This document shows, piece after piece, positions 45,282 to 55,157 of a stretch of DNA of 64,000 nt. This DNA is from Candidatus Brevundimonas colombiensis (GTDB taxonomy: Bacteria > Pseudomonadota > Alphaproteobacteria > Caulobacterales > Caulobacteraceae), in NCBI GenBank assembly GCA_029202665.1, contig CP119326.1:372001-436000 (forward strand), given 5' to 3'. The stretch's first letter is position 1, and each line of letters starts with the position of its first letter. Both the position numbers and the translations under genes were made by a program. The notes beneath the pieces are model-generated. The model was not told the DNA's origin. It saw nothing but the letters and a program-made list of their open reading frames with translations, and searched no databases.

Positions 45282-45716
45282 ATGACGACGACGCGCACCA
45301 TCCTGTTCGACAGCCCGTTCCTGTTGGGCTTCGATCATACCCGCGCCCTGATCGACCGCGCCGCCAAGGCGGCGGCCGAGAGCTATCCGCCCTATAATGT
45401 CGAGCAGATCGGCGATGCGGGCGTGCGGATCAGTCTGGCCGTCGCGGGCTTTTCGCCCGACGAACTGGCCATCACCCTGGACGGCCGCCAACTGACCATC
45501 GCCGGCAAGCGTGACGATGCGGGCAAATCGGGATCGGGGGGCGACCAGACCTTCCTGCACCGGGGCATCGCCTCGCGCAGTTTCGTGCGCAGCTTCGTCC
45601 TGGCCGACGGGCTGGAGGTGTCCGGCGCCCGGCTGGAGCACGGCCTGCTGCATGTCGATCTGGTCCGGCCCGAGGCCGAGCGACAGGTGCGGCGCATTCC
45701 CATCACGGCCGGCTGA
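45282..45716 (+). CDS. Small heat-shock protein (Hsp20/IbpA type)
   Basis: A 144-residue alpha-crystallin-domain chaperone. It shows the IbpA-like start SPFLLGFDHTRALIDRAA and PPYNVEQIGD, crystallin strands (ISLAVAGFSPDELAITL, QLTIAGKR), FLHRGIASRSFVRSFVLADG and a C-terminal ARLEHGLLHVDLVRP. It is followed by a DUF1150 gene, an arrangement common in alphaproteobacteria. No sigma-32 type promoter could be recognised with confidence in the 160 bp upstream. Confidence 0.93.
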   Translation: MTTTRTILFDSPFLLGFDHTRALIDRAAKAAAESYPPYNVEQIGDAGVRISLAVAGFSPDELAITLDGRQLTIAGKRDDAGKSGSGGDQTFLHRGIASRSFVRSFVLADGLEVSGARLEHGLLHVDLVRPEAERQVRRIPITAG

Positions 45717-45779
45717 AAGCGGCGGCCGTTCGAACCGCCCGACGATCCGGGCGTTGTCAAATCAAAGGAGGCGGTCTTA

Positions 45780-46031
45780 ATGACGCCAATGACCATGACC
45801 AAGGAAGATTTCGCCGGCCTGGGCGCCCCTGACCTCGTTTATGTGCGCGAGATCAAGGCGTCCGACCTGCTGGACGAGGCGGTTCAGATCAAGGACGTGG
45901 ACATCGATCCCGGCCAGTCCCTGTATGCCGTCCATAGCGCGGATGGCGAGCGTCTGGCGGTCATGATCGACCGCGACACCGCCTTCGCCGCCGCCGTGGC
46001 GCACGAGCTGGAGCCGGTTTCGGTTCACTGA
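45780..46031 (+). CDS. DUF1150 family protein
   Basis: An 83-residue protein fitting DUF1150 (FAGLGAPDLVYVREIKASDL, then LYAVHSADGERLAVMIDRDTAF). A near-perfect AAGGAGG ribosome site lies 8 bp before ATG 45780. DUF1150 members usually accompany small heat-shock proteins in alphaproteobacteria; the biochemical role is unknown. It is likely cotranscribed with the hsp20 gene. Confidence 0.88.
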   Translation: MTPMTMTKEDFAGLGAPDLVYVREIKASDLLDEAVQIKDVDIDPGQSLYAVHSADGERLAVMIDRDTAFAAAVAHELEPVSVH

Positions 46032-46049
46032 CAAGGGCGAAAACGCGCC

Positions 46050-46514
46050 TCAGGCGGCGGTCGCCGCCTTATCCTTGACGAACAGCGCCCGCACCGCGTC
46101 GGGCGTGTGCGCCTTGCGCAGTTGTTCGCGCAGTTCGGGCGAGCGCAGGGCGCGCGACACGGCCGCCAGGGCGCGCAGATGTTCGGCCCCCGCCTTGGGC
46201 GGCGCGAACAGGCCGAAGATCAGATCCACCGGTCGGTCGTCCACCGCATCATAGGCCACCGGCGTATCCAGCCGCACGAACACCGCCATGACCTTGTCGA
46301 TTTCGGCCAGACGCGCGTGCGGCACCGCCACCCCCGACCCCAGGCCGGTCGAGCCCAGCGCCTCACGCTCCATCAGGGCATCGAACACCTTGGCGTCGTC
46401 GACGCCCAGGGCGTGCGAGGCCGCCTCGGACAGGGCGTGCAGGGCCTGGCGTTTTGACGACGCTCCCCCGCGCAGCACGACGCCCTTGGGCGCGAGCAAA
46501 TCACCGATGTCCAT
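46050..46514 (-). CDS. ptsN: PTS IIA-Ntr nitrogen-regulatory phosphocarrier
   Basis: A 154-residue EIIA-Ntr protein. The phosphorylated His lies in SGVAVPHARL, and LIFGLFAPPKAGAEHLRAL is the usual core strand and helix. It takes phosphate from the PTS-Ntr chain and regulates nitrogen, potassium and stringent responses through protein contacts. It is the last gene of the rpoN-hpf-ptsN order conserved in proteobacteria. Confidence 0.95.
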   Translation of the reverse strand: MDIGDLLAPKGVVLRGGASSKRQALHALSEAASHALGVDDAKVFDALMEREALGSTGLGSGVAVPHARLAEIDKVMAVFVRLDTPVAYDAVDDRPVDLIFGLFAPPKAGAEHLRALAAVSRALRSPELREQLRKAHTPDAVRALFVKDKAATAA

Positions 46515-46590
46515 CAGACAACCCTCGATTACGCATACAACGGCGCGGGCGCCCGTTTAGAGGCTCCCGCGCCGAAGTCAAACCATGCCG

Positions 46591-47289
46591 TCAATTCACG
46601 GCGGCTTCGGTCGTGGCCCCATCGGCCTTATCAGCGTTCACGTGCGCGCCGTTGGTCTTGCCGCCGACCGCCGTGCGTTCCGGGTCGATCCAGCCCACAT
46701 TGCCGTCCGGACGGCGATAGACGACCGCCAGACCGCCGTGGGCCGCATTGCGGAACAGCACGACCGGATAGCCGGTCATGTCCAGCTCCAGCACCGCGCG
46801 CCCCACCGTGATGGTGCGGATTTCGTGTTCGGTTTCGGCGATCACCATGCCGAGCGGCGGCGGGCCGTCGTTCTCGTTCGCATCGCCGAAGACGTCATCC
46901 TCCACGGTGTCGGGGTCCCGCAGCACGATGCTGCGGGCGACTTCGCGGGCGGCGTTTTCGGTCTTCTCGGGCGACAGACCCTTGGGCCCGATATGGTGAT
47001 CCTTCAGGCGACGCTTATAGCGACGCACCCGTGTTTCCAGCCGGTCCAGCGCCTCGGTGAAGGCCGAATGGGCGTCGCCGCCGAACCCGGTCGTCACCAG
47101 CGTCTGGCCAGACGCCAGTCGAACCCAACAATCCACCTTGAAGTTGTGGCCGTCCTTGGACACCACGACTTCGGCGCCATCGCCGCCGCGGGCGAAGTAT
47201 TTTCCAACCCCGTCTTCGAGTTCCTGGGAGATGCGCGAGCCTAACGCTTCGCCGACATCCACTTGCTTGCCGCTGACTTGGACTTGCAT
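46591..47289 (-). CDS. hpf: Ribosome hibernation promoting factor, long form
   Basis: A 232-residue protein. The N-terminal S30AE domain (MQVQVSGKQVDVGEALGSRI, ALDRLETRVRRYKRRLKDH) is followed by a charged linker and the C-terminal dimerisation domain (ITVGRAVLELDMTGYPVVLF, GGLAVVYRRPDGNVGWI). This long form dimerises 70S ribosomes into 100S particles in stationary phase. ATG 47289 is chosen from the family N-terminus. It sits 64 bp from rpoN. Confidence 0.94.
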   Translation of the reverse strand: MQVQVSGKQVDVGEALGSRISQELEDGVGKYFARGGDGAEVVVSKDGHNFKVDCWVRLASGQTLVTTGFGGDAHSAFTEALDRLETRVRRYKRRLKDHHIGPKGLSPEKTENAAREVARSIVLRDPDTVEDDVFGDANENDGPPPLGMVIAETEHEIRTITVGRAVLELDMTGYPVVLFRNAAHGGLAVVYRRPDGNVGWIDPERTAVGGKTNGAHVNADKADGATTEAAVN

Positions 47290-47353
47290 GTCGATAGAAC
47301 GCGCCCGACCCGATTTGGTGTCAATCGGGATCACCATTTTGTGGTGAAGCTTA

Positions 47354-48850
<1,497 letters not shown>

Positions 48851-48944
48851 GTCCGCATCCCGCCGCCGCGGCCGAAGTGGCCCGGAACTTGCTGGGGCCA
48901 GAATGTCGCCTAACCGGTTAACGTCCGACGAACGGCGCTTTTGT

Positions 48945-49085
48945 CTCCTCCCCATTTCATGGGGAGGTGGCGCGGCGCGCCTTCGCGCCGTGACGGAGGG
49001 GCTGTCCGCCGCATCGCAGGCGCCGGTGGGACATTGAAAACCCCTCCACCACTTCGTGGTCCCCCTCCCCACACGTGGGGAGGAG
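48945..49085. repeat. Palindromic element between lptB and rpoN
   Basis: It starts CTCCTCCCCATTTCATGGGGAGG and ends CCTCCCCACACGTGGGGAGGAG. Inside are GGCGCGCCTTCGCGCC and the inverted pair ACGGAGGGG/CCCCTCCACC. The long open frame of rpoN runs through it, which explains that frame's spurious N-terminal extension. Confidence 0.72.
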
Positions 49086-49095
49086 ATGCGGGCGA

Positions 49096-49890
49096 TCAGA
49101 CGTAGTTTTCGCCCAGATAGACCCGGCGCACCTCGGCGTCGTGGATCGCCTCGTCCGACGTGCCTTCGAACAGCACCGCGCCGTTGGAGATGATCGAGAC
49201 GCGGTCGGTGATGTCCAGGGTCTCGCGCACATTATGGTCGGTGATCAGCACCCCGATCCCCTGGCTGGCCAGATAGCGGATCACGGTGCGGATATCGGCG
49301 ATGGCCAGGGGGTCGATGCCGGCGAAGGGTTCGTCCAGCAGCATGAAGGACGGCCGCCCGGCCAGGGCGCGCGCGATCTCCACCCGCCGCCGCTCGCCGC
49401 CCGACAGGGCCGTCGCCGCCGCATGACGCAGATGGTCGATGTGCAGTTCGTTCAGCAGCCGTTCGGTCTCGGCCTTGATCCGATCGGCGGGGTAGTTCAG
49501 CTCGACCACCGCGCGCACGTTCTTCTCGACCGTCATGCCGCGAAAGATGGAGGCTTCCTGCGCCAGATAGCCCAGGCCCATCCGCGCCCGCTGGTACATG
49601 GGCTGGCCGGTGATGTCCTCGCCGTCCAGCCAGATCGAGCCCGAGTCCGGCGGGATCAGGCCGGTGATCATGTAGAAACAGGTGGTCTTGCCCGCCCCGT
49701 TCGGCCCCAGAAGGCCCGCGACCTCGCCCCGCTGCACCGTCAGGGACACGTCGCGCACCACCTGCCGCGCCCCGAAGGAACGCGCGATATTGACGACCCG
49801 CAGGCCCTTTTCGGCCGGCGAGACGACAGGCGGCGACGCGGCCGCCGGCCGGTCGTCCAGGTTCAGGGCGGAGAGTTCCTTGCGCGCCAA
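49096..49890 (-). CDS. lptB: LPS transport ABC ATPase
   Basis: A 264-residue ATPase powering lipopolysaccharide extraction by LptFG. An N-terminal extension of about 28 residues precedes the domain. Walker A is GPNGAGKTT, the Q-loop YLAQEASIFRGMTV, the signature LSGGERRRVEIARAL, Walker B FMLLDEPFAGIDP and the switch ITDHNVRETL. The order lptC-lptA-lptB-rpoN is the usual alphaproteobacterial layout. Confidence 0.96.
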   Translation of the reverse strand: MARKELSALNLDDRPAAASPPVVSPAEKGLRVVNIARSFGARQVVRDVSLTVQRGEVAGLLGPNGAGKTTCFYMITGLIPPDSGSIWLDGEDITGQPMYQRARMGLGYLAQEASIFRGMTVEKNVRAVVELNYPADRIKAETERLLNELHIDHLRHAAATALSGGERRRVEIARALAGRPSFMLLDEPFAGIDPLAIADIRTVIRYLASQGIGVLITDHNVRETLDITDRVSIISNGAVLFEGTSDEAIHDAEVRRVYLGENYV

Positions 49891-49916
49891 ATCAGTGATC
49901 CCGAGGCCGAGTGGCC

Positions 49917-50429
49917 TCAGTTCCCGCTGGGATAAAAGACGCCCTGCACGCGGCTGCCGGCGGCGCCGCGCGGCGCGCCGTCCATGCGGGCGGTCTCGGT
50001 GTTGATATTATAGACCAGCCGCGATCCGGTCAGGACGTTCTGACCTTGGGTCAGGATGACATTGCCGGTCACCACGATCTCGCCATTGCCCAGATTATAG
50101 ACGGCGCGGTCGCCGCGCATCGACTGGTCCGGGGTGACGAAATAGACCGATCCCGCCGCCTCGGCCCGCTCCAGACTGCCGCCGTCGCTGCTGACCAGGG
50201 TCAGGGTGTCGGCGCGGAAACGGTTGCCGCCCTGGGTCGCCTCGGCCCGGCCGCGCAGAATCACCCGGTTGGGCGCGTATTCGACCGAGTCGGCGCCATA
50301 GGCCACCGGCTGGTTCGACGCCTGGGCGCGCCCGGCGTTGGGGCTCTGGGCGTCCCCGACCGCAGGCAGGGCGACGACCGCGACAGCCGCGACAGCCGCC
50401 AGGGCCTTGGAAATCTTCATCGTCATCAT
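49917..50429 (-). CDS. lptA: Periplasmic LPS bridge protein LptA
   Basis: A 170-residue OstA-fold protein with a signal peptide (cleavage near GDAQS). The beta-jellyroll pattern shows YGADSVEYAPNRVILRGRAEATQGGNRFRAD and VTGNVILTQGQNVLTGSRLVYN. It links LptC to the outer-membrane LptD. The ATG overlaps the lptC stop by 4 bp. Two further in-frame ATGs close by make the exact start uncertain. Confidence 0.93.
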   Translation of the reverse strand: MMTMKISKALAAVAAVAVVALPAVGDAQSPNAGRAQASNQPVAYGADSVEYAPNRVILRGRAEATQGGNRFRADTLTLVSSDGGSLERAEAAGSVYFVTPDQSMRGDRAVYNLGNGEIVVTGNVILTQGQNVLTGSRLVYNINTETARMDGAPRGAAGSRVQGVFYPSGN

Positions 50430-51085
50430 CGGCCTGCACCCGCGGGCGTCAGCACGCCCTTCACCTTGTTGTCGCCCGCGCCATCGAACACCACGCGCTG
50501 ACCCTGATCATAGATGGCATAGGACGATGCGTTGATGGTTCCAATAGGGCCTGAACCCTGAACGCCCTTTGAACCCGTCACCACACCGGTCGCAGTGTTC
50601 ACCACCGCCTCGGGCGTGGTCAGGATGAAGCCCGTGCCGCCGTCGGAAATCCGCACGTTCGGTCCGATCGTCACCGTCCTGCCCTGCTCGTCATAGACGC
50701 CGCCGTCGGCGGTCAGCTCCGTCACCTTGCGTCCGCCCAGGTTCAGCTTCAGCGCCGGGCCGATCAGGCGGAACTTGCCGGTATTGGGGTCCCGCACCGC
50801 GCCCTGGGCGCCGACGGTGAAGGCGCGGCCTTGCGAATCCTGTCCGTGGAACAGCGGGCTGTCCAGCCGCACCTCCTGGCTCTGGCTGGCCTTGCGCTCC
50901 ACCCCCGACATGACGGTGCGGAACACCGTCCAGGTCAGGACGCCGCCCGCCAGCACCAGGATGATGACGGGCAGCACCCGGCGATACAGTTTCACCCGGC
51001 GCGAACGCGCGCGCCAGCGGGCGCCGGCAAGGGCGACCCGGGCCTCGTCGGCCTCGATGCGGGACGGATCGACGGGGTCGGTCAA
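50426..51085 (-). CDS. lptC: LPS export factor LptC
   Basis: About 219 residues with one N-terminal membrane helix (VLPVIILVLAGGVLTWTVF) and a periplasmic jellyroll (LDSPLFHGQDSQGRAFTVGA, LTADGGVYDEQGRTVTIG, VVFDGAGDNKVKGVLTP). There is no suitable ATG. I choose TTG 51085 (MTDPVDPSRIEAD), with CTGAGG upstream and a position just after the rnd stop; the longer ATG frame runs back through rnd and is unlikely. It passes LPS from LptFG to LptA. Confidence 0.88.
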   Translation of the reverse strand: MTDPVDPSRIEADEARVALAGARWRARSRRVKLYRRVLPVIILVLAGGVLTWTVFRTVMSGVERKASQSQEVRLDSPLFHGQDSQGRAFTVGAQGAVRDPNTGKFRLIGPALKLNLGGRKVTELTADGGVYDEQGRTVTIGPNVRISDGGTGFILTTPEAVVNTATGVVTGSKGVQGSGPIGTINASSYAIYDQGQRVVFDGAGDNKVKGVLTPAGAGR

Positions 51086-51092
51086 GCGCGCC

Positions 51093-51707
51093 TCAGCTGT
51101 GGGCGAAGATGTCGACTTCGTCCCAGCCGGCGAGGTCGAGCGCCGAACGGGTCGGCAGGAAGTCGAAACATTTCGCGGCCAGTTCGGCGCGCCCCTCGCG
51201 CGCCAGCATCTGGTCCAGCCTGGCCTTGGCCGCGTGCAGATAAAGGACGTCCGACGCCGCATAATCCAGCTGCGCCTGGGTCAGGGTCTGCGCGCCCCAG
51301 TCGGACGACTGCTGGGCCTTGGACAGGTCAACCCCCACCGTCTCGCGCACCACGTCCTTCAGCCCGTGGCGGTCGGTATAGGTGCGCGCCAGCTTGGAGG
51401 CGATCTTGGTGCAATAGACCGGCCGCGTCTCGACCCCCAGGTGCAGCAGGAACATGCCGATGTCGAACCGGCCGAAGTGGAAGATCTTGGTCACCGCCGG
51501 GTCGGTCAGCACCCGCTTCAGGTTCGGACAGTCGTAGGCGGGCCGGTTCAGCCGCACGACATGGGCTTTGCCGTCGCCGGACGACAGCTGCACCACGCAC
51601 AGCGGATCGCGGCGGAACCGCAGACCCATGGTCTCGGAATCGACGGCGACCTCGGCCCCCAGGTCCAGATCGTCGGGCAGGTCGCCCTCATGCAGGTAAA
51701 CGGTCAT
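51093..51707 (-). CDS. rnd: RNase D-like 3'-5' exonuclease (single domain)
   Basis: A 204-residue DEDD exonuclease. The motifs are VDSETMGL (Exo I), FHFGRFDIGML-like FGRFDIGMFLL (Exo II) and LDYAASDVLYL (Exo III). The HRDC domains of E. coli RNase D are missing, as is normal for this short alphaproteobacterial type. ATG 51707 (MTVYLHEGDLP) is the family N-terminus. It is the first gene of the run rnd-lptC-lptA-lptB. Confidence 0.93.
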   Translation of the reverse strand: MTVYLHEGDLPDDLDLGAEVAVDSETMGLRFRRDPLCVVQLSSGDGKAHVVRLNRPAYDCPNLKRVLTDPAVTKIFHFGRFDIGMFLLHLGVETRPVYCTKIASKLARTYTDRHGLKDVVRETVGVDLSKAQQSSDWGAQTLTQAQLDYAASDVLYLHAAKARLDQMLAREGRAELAAKCFDFLPTRSALDLAGWDEVDIFAHS

Positions 51708-51905
51708 GCTCAGGCTCTTACACGGCGAATGCGGCGGACGGAACGGGCTGATCGACAAAGGCGACGCCTCGGACAAATCGCCCCGGCGACTTTGAGCGAC
51801 CACGGTTTCATAGTGGCCGGACGGGTGGCCCTGGAAGGGTCGAACCCGCATCCGGGCTGCGACGGCTTTCCGGCCTTGTCGTCGCCCTGTGACAAGGACC
51901 ATGTC

Positions 51906-53681
51906 ATGTACCGCTCAAACGGCAATTTCGAAGCTTTCGCCCGCCCGTTGAAGCCCGAGGGCGTCGACGGACGACGGGCCTATTTCGTCGGCTCGGGCCT
52001 GGCCGCCCTGGCGGGCGCGGCCTTCCTGATTCGCGACGCCCAGATGCCGGGCGAGGCCATCACCGTGTTTGAGGAACTGGACCTGCCGGGCGGCAGCATG
52101 GACGGCGTCCTGGACGCGCATAAGGGGTTCATCATTCGCGGCGGCCGCGAGATGGAGGCGCATTTCGAAACCCTGTGGGATCTGTTCCGCTCCATCCCGT
52201 CGCTGGACACGCCCGAGGCCTCGGTGCTGGACGAGATGTACTGGCTGCACAAGACCGATCCCTCGACCAGCGCCCGCCGGGCTCTGCGCAACCGCGGCCA
52301 GCCGATCGACCGGATCGCCGATCTGACCCTGACGCCCAAGGCGGTGGAGGAGTTGATCGCCCTGGCGCTGATGCGCGAACAGGACCTGGACGACAAGCGG
52401 ATCGACGAGGTGTTCACCCAAGACTTCTTCGCCTCGAACTTCTGGCTCTACTGGGCCACCATGTTCGCCTTCGAACCCTGGGCCAGCGCGATGGAGATGC
52501 GGCGCTACATCCTGCGCTTCGTGCATCACATCTCGACCCTGCCCGACCTCAGTTCGCTGCGCTTCACCCGCTATAACCAGTATGAATCTCTGATCCGCCC
52601 GCTGGTGGCCCACCTGAAGGCCCAGGGCGTGGTCTTCCGCTATGGGACCCAGGTTCAGGACGTTCTGGTCACGGACGCGGGCGGTTCAAAGACAGCGACC
52701 ACGCTGGAGCTGACGGTCGACGGCCGCAAGGAAAAGATCGCCCTGGCGCCGACGGACCTGGTCTTCGTCACCAACGGCTCGATCACCGAAAGCTCGACCT
52801 TCGGCGACAATGACACGCCCGCGCCCGTCGTCACGGATCGCGGCGGGGCCTGGTCGCTGTGGAAGCGGATGGCCGAACGGGACCGCGCCTTCGGCCGCCC
52901 CGAGAAGTTCTGCGAAAACATACCCGAGGCCAACTGGACCATATCGGCCACCGTCACCCTGACCGACGACCGCATCGCGCCCTATATCGAGCGCATCACC
53001 GGGCGCGATCCCCGGTCCGGCGCCATCGTCACCGGCGGGCCGTGCAACATCCAGGATTCCAGCTGGCTGTACGGCTTCTCCATCAGCCGCCAACCCCATT
53101 TCGCCGCCCAGGACCCCAAGACGGCGCTGGTGGTCTGGCTGTACGGCCTGTTTTCGGACAGACCGGGCGACTACGTCAAAAAGACGATCCGGGAATGCAC
53201 CGGCGCCGAACTGTGCGCCGAATGGCTGTATCATCTGGGCGTGCCGGAGGATCAGATCGAAGACCTGTCGCGCAGTGCAGCGCGCACCATCCCGTGCAAC
53301 ATGCCCTATATCACCGCCTATTTCATGCCGCGCGCCGTCGGCGACCGGCCCCTGGTGACGCCGGAACGGTCGCGCAATCTCGCCTTCATCGGCAATTTCG
53401 CCGAGACGGAGCGCGATACGGTCTTCACCACGGAATATTCGGTGCGCACGGCGATGGAGGCGGTCTATACGCTGACCGGTGTGGATCGCGGCGTGCCCGA
53501 GACGTTCGCCTCGGCCTTCGACATCCGGGTCCTGCTCAACGCCCTCTATTATCTCAACGGCCGCAAGCCGCTGGAAGAGATGCAGATGCCCTTCCTGGCC
53601 GGTCTGGCCAGCAAGGCCGCCCTGGCCAAGGCCAAGGGCACCTATCTGGAGGATCTGCTCAGGGACGCCAAACTGATCTGA
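51906..53681 (+). CDS. ohyA: Oleate hydratase (MCRA family flavoprotein)
   Basis: A 591-residue FAD enzyme hydrating the cis-9 double bond of oleate to 10-hydroxystearate. The FAD loop is FVGSGLAALAGAAFL, followed by DLPGGSMDG and the conserved GREME segment after KGFIIRGG. Further conserved parts are FTRYNQYESLIRPL, SSWLYGFSISRQPHF and a FIGNFAETERDTVFTTEYSVRTAMEAV end. Roles proposed for the family include detoxifying unsaturated fatty acids. It diverges from rnd across about 200 bp. Confidence 0.95.
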   Translation: MYRSNGNFEAFARPLKPEGVDGRRAYFVGSGLAALAGAAFLIRDAQMPGEAITVFEELDLPGGSMDGVLDAHKGFIIRGGREMEAHFETLWDLFRSIPSLDTPEASVLDEMYWLHKTDPSTSARRALRNRGQPIDRIADLTLTPKAVEELIALALMREQDLDDKRIDEVFTQDFFASNFWLYWATMFAFEPWASAMEMRRYILRFVHHISTLPDLSSLRFTRYNQYESLIRPLVAHLKAQGVVFRYGTQVQDVLVTDAGGSKTATTLELTVDGRKEKIALAPTDLVFVTNGSITESSTFGDNDTPAPVVTDRGGAWSLWKRMAERDRAFGRPEKFCENIPEANWTISATVTLTDDRIAPYIERITGRDPRSGAIVTGGPCNIQDSSWLYGFSISRQPHFAAQDPKTALVVWLYGLFSDRPGDYVKKTIRECTGAELCAEWLYHLGVPEDQIEDLSRSAARTIPCNMPYITAYFMPRAVGDRPLVTPERSRNLAFIGNFAETERDTVFTTEYSVRTAMEAVYTLTGVDRGVPETFASAFDIRVLLNALYYLNGRKPLEEMQMPFLAGLASKAALAKAKGTYLEDLLRDAKLI

Positions 53682-53872
53682 CCGACGCGCCCGTTGCCGA
53701 TCCCTCGTCTTCACGTCCGTTTCATCTGACCGAGGTGGAGACGAGCCGGTTCAATGCGGCGCAGATCATCGGCGCGCCGTGCAAACCGGCGGCCGGCTGG
53801 GCGTTTTGCCGAAGGCCCTGCGGCTTGGCCTGTTTGTTCGGCTGCGGAGGAAGGAATATAGGCCCCTAAGGG

Positions 53873-53915
53873 CCAGTCAGGTGATTTATCGCGCAAGAGC
53901 GATAAATCACCTGAC

Positions 53916-53918
<3 letters not shown>
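53873..53918. terminator. Perfect 20-bp stem hairpin overlapping the tRNA-Leu 3' end
   Basis: CCAGTCAGGTGATTTATCGC, a 6-nt loop, then its exact reverse complement. On the minus strand the stem begins with the CCA of tRNA-Leu (53918-53916). There is no T-run after it. It could terminate or define the tRNA precursor; its length and perfection suggest it is under selection or recently formed. The 190 bp between it and ohyA hold nothing I recognise. Confidence 0.75.
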
Positions 53919-54002
<84 letters not shown>

Positions 54003-54215
54003 CCCGTCGGCAGCGCCTTGCGGCGTTTCCATCGGGAAGGCGCGGACCTCTAAGGGAGGCTCCGGGCGGGGTCAACAGGGATTTTCCGCCTTGGCGCGAT
54101 TTCTTCCGCGAACGGCGTTTGAAGCCTGGCCGCAGACCCGTCCCGGCCGCCGTTTAACGCCCGCTAAGCCTGTTTGCTAACCGCGTCTTGAGGCGTGGCC
54201 GTTTAAGGGGAGATC

Positions 54216-55082
54216 ATGACGCCGTTGTCCCCGCCCCTGCCGAAGACAGAGCGCCGCGCGGCCGTCCGCGCGCCCTTCCGCACGCGCCGCCGCGCCAGCG
54301 AACGTGTGCGGCTGATGGGCCAATGGGTCGATCTGGTCCGGCCCGAGGAGGTCCAGCATCAGATTCAACAGGCCGTGGACGACGGCCGCAAAAGCCTGAT
54401 CGCCAACCATAATCTGCACAGCCTGTATCTGATGCAGCGGACGCCCGGCCTGTCGGCCTTCTATGACCGGGCCGATATGGTGGAGGTCGATTCCACCCCC
54501 CTGATCGCCTTTTCGCGGCTGGCGGGGCTGAACAGCCGGGGTTTTCACCGCTGCACCTATCTGGACTGGCGCGACCATTTCTGGAGCGTGGCCGACCGCA
54601 AGGGCTGGCGCGTCCTGTCGGTCGGCGGCGCGCCCGGGGTGGGCGAGACGGCGGCGGCGCGGCTGCGCGCCCTCTATCCCGGCGCCGACATCGCGGTTCA
54701 TCACGGCTTCTTCGACGCCTGCCCCGGTTCGCCCGAGAACGACGCCGTCCTAGCCCGGGTCGCCGCGTTCAAGCCCCACATCCTGTTCGTCGGCATGGGG
54801 ATGCCGCGCCAGGAGCTGTGGATCGCCGACAACTACGACCGGCTGCCCGATTGCGTCATCCTGTCGGTCGGCGCCGCCTTCGACTATGAGGCCGGCGTCC
54901 AGAGCGCGGCGCCGCGCTGGATGGGCCGGGCCGGCATCGAATGGGCCTATCGCCTGTTCCGCGATCCCCGGCGCCTGTTCGTCCGCTACTGTATCGAGCC
55001 ATGGAGCCTGATTCCCCTGGCGCTGGCCGACCTGCGCCAGGGGCGCGATCGACGCGGAACGGCTAAATTTCCTACCAGATAG
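54216..55082 (+). CDS. WecG/TagA/CpsF family glycosyltransferase
   Basis: A 288-residue GT26 enzyme. Typical motifs are IANHNLHSLYLMQ, ADMVEVDSTPLIAFSRL, VGMGMPRQELWI and SVGAAFDYEAG, with a C-terminal LFRDPRRLFVRYCIEPWSL. The family adds ManNAc or a related sugar to a lipid-linked precursor. In Caulobacter a member of this family (HfsJ) acts in holdfast synthesis, so a holdfast or capsule role is plausible here but unproven. A basic stretch of about 30 residues precedes the domain. The gap 54003-54215 shows nothing notable. Confidence 0.88.
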   Translation: MTPLSPPLPKTERRAAVRAPFRTRRRASERVRLMGQWVDLVRPEEVQHQIQQAVDDGRKSLIANHNLHSLYLMQRTPGLSAFYDRADMVEVDSTPLIAFSRLAGLNSRGFHRCTYLDWRDHFWSVADRKGWRVLSVGGAPGVGETAAARLRALYPGADIAVHHGFFDACPGSPENDAVLARVAAFKPHILFVGMGMPRQELWIADNYDRLPDCVILSVGAAFDYEAGVQSAAPRWMGRAGIEWAYRLFRDPRRLFVRYCIEPWSLIPLALADLRQGRDRRGTAKFPTR

Positions 55083-55157
55083 ATAGAGATTTATCACCCT
55101 GGCCGTCCCCCGAGGCCGTGCTATCCCTAGGGCGTCGATAACCACACGGGGGCGCGA

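Noticed and set aside
48851..49072. N-terminal extension of RpoN up to 49072
   Set aside because: The extra residues are encoded by a palindromic element and do not resemble sigma-54; region I begins just after 48850.
51086..51262. Long ATG-started form of LptC
   Set aside because: The extension lies wholly inside rnd in another frame and is Arg/Cys-rich; a TTG start at 51085 gives a normal LptC.
53682..53872. Possible coding fragment downstream of ohyA
   Set aside because: Short open stretches exist in several frames, but none has a ribosome site, recognisable similarity or adequate length.
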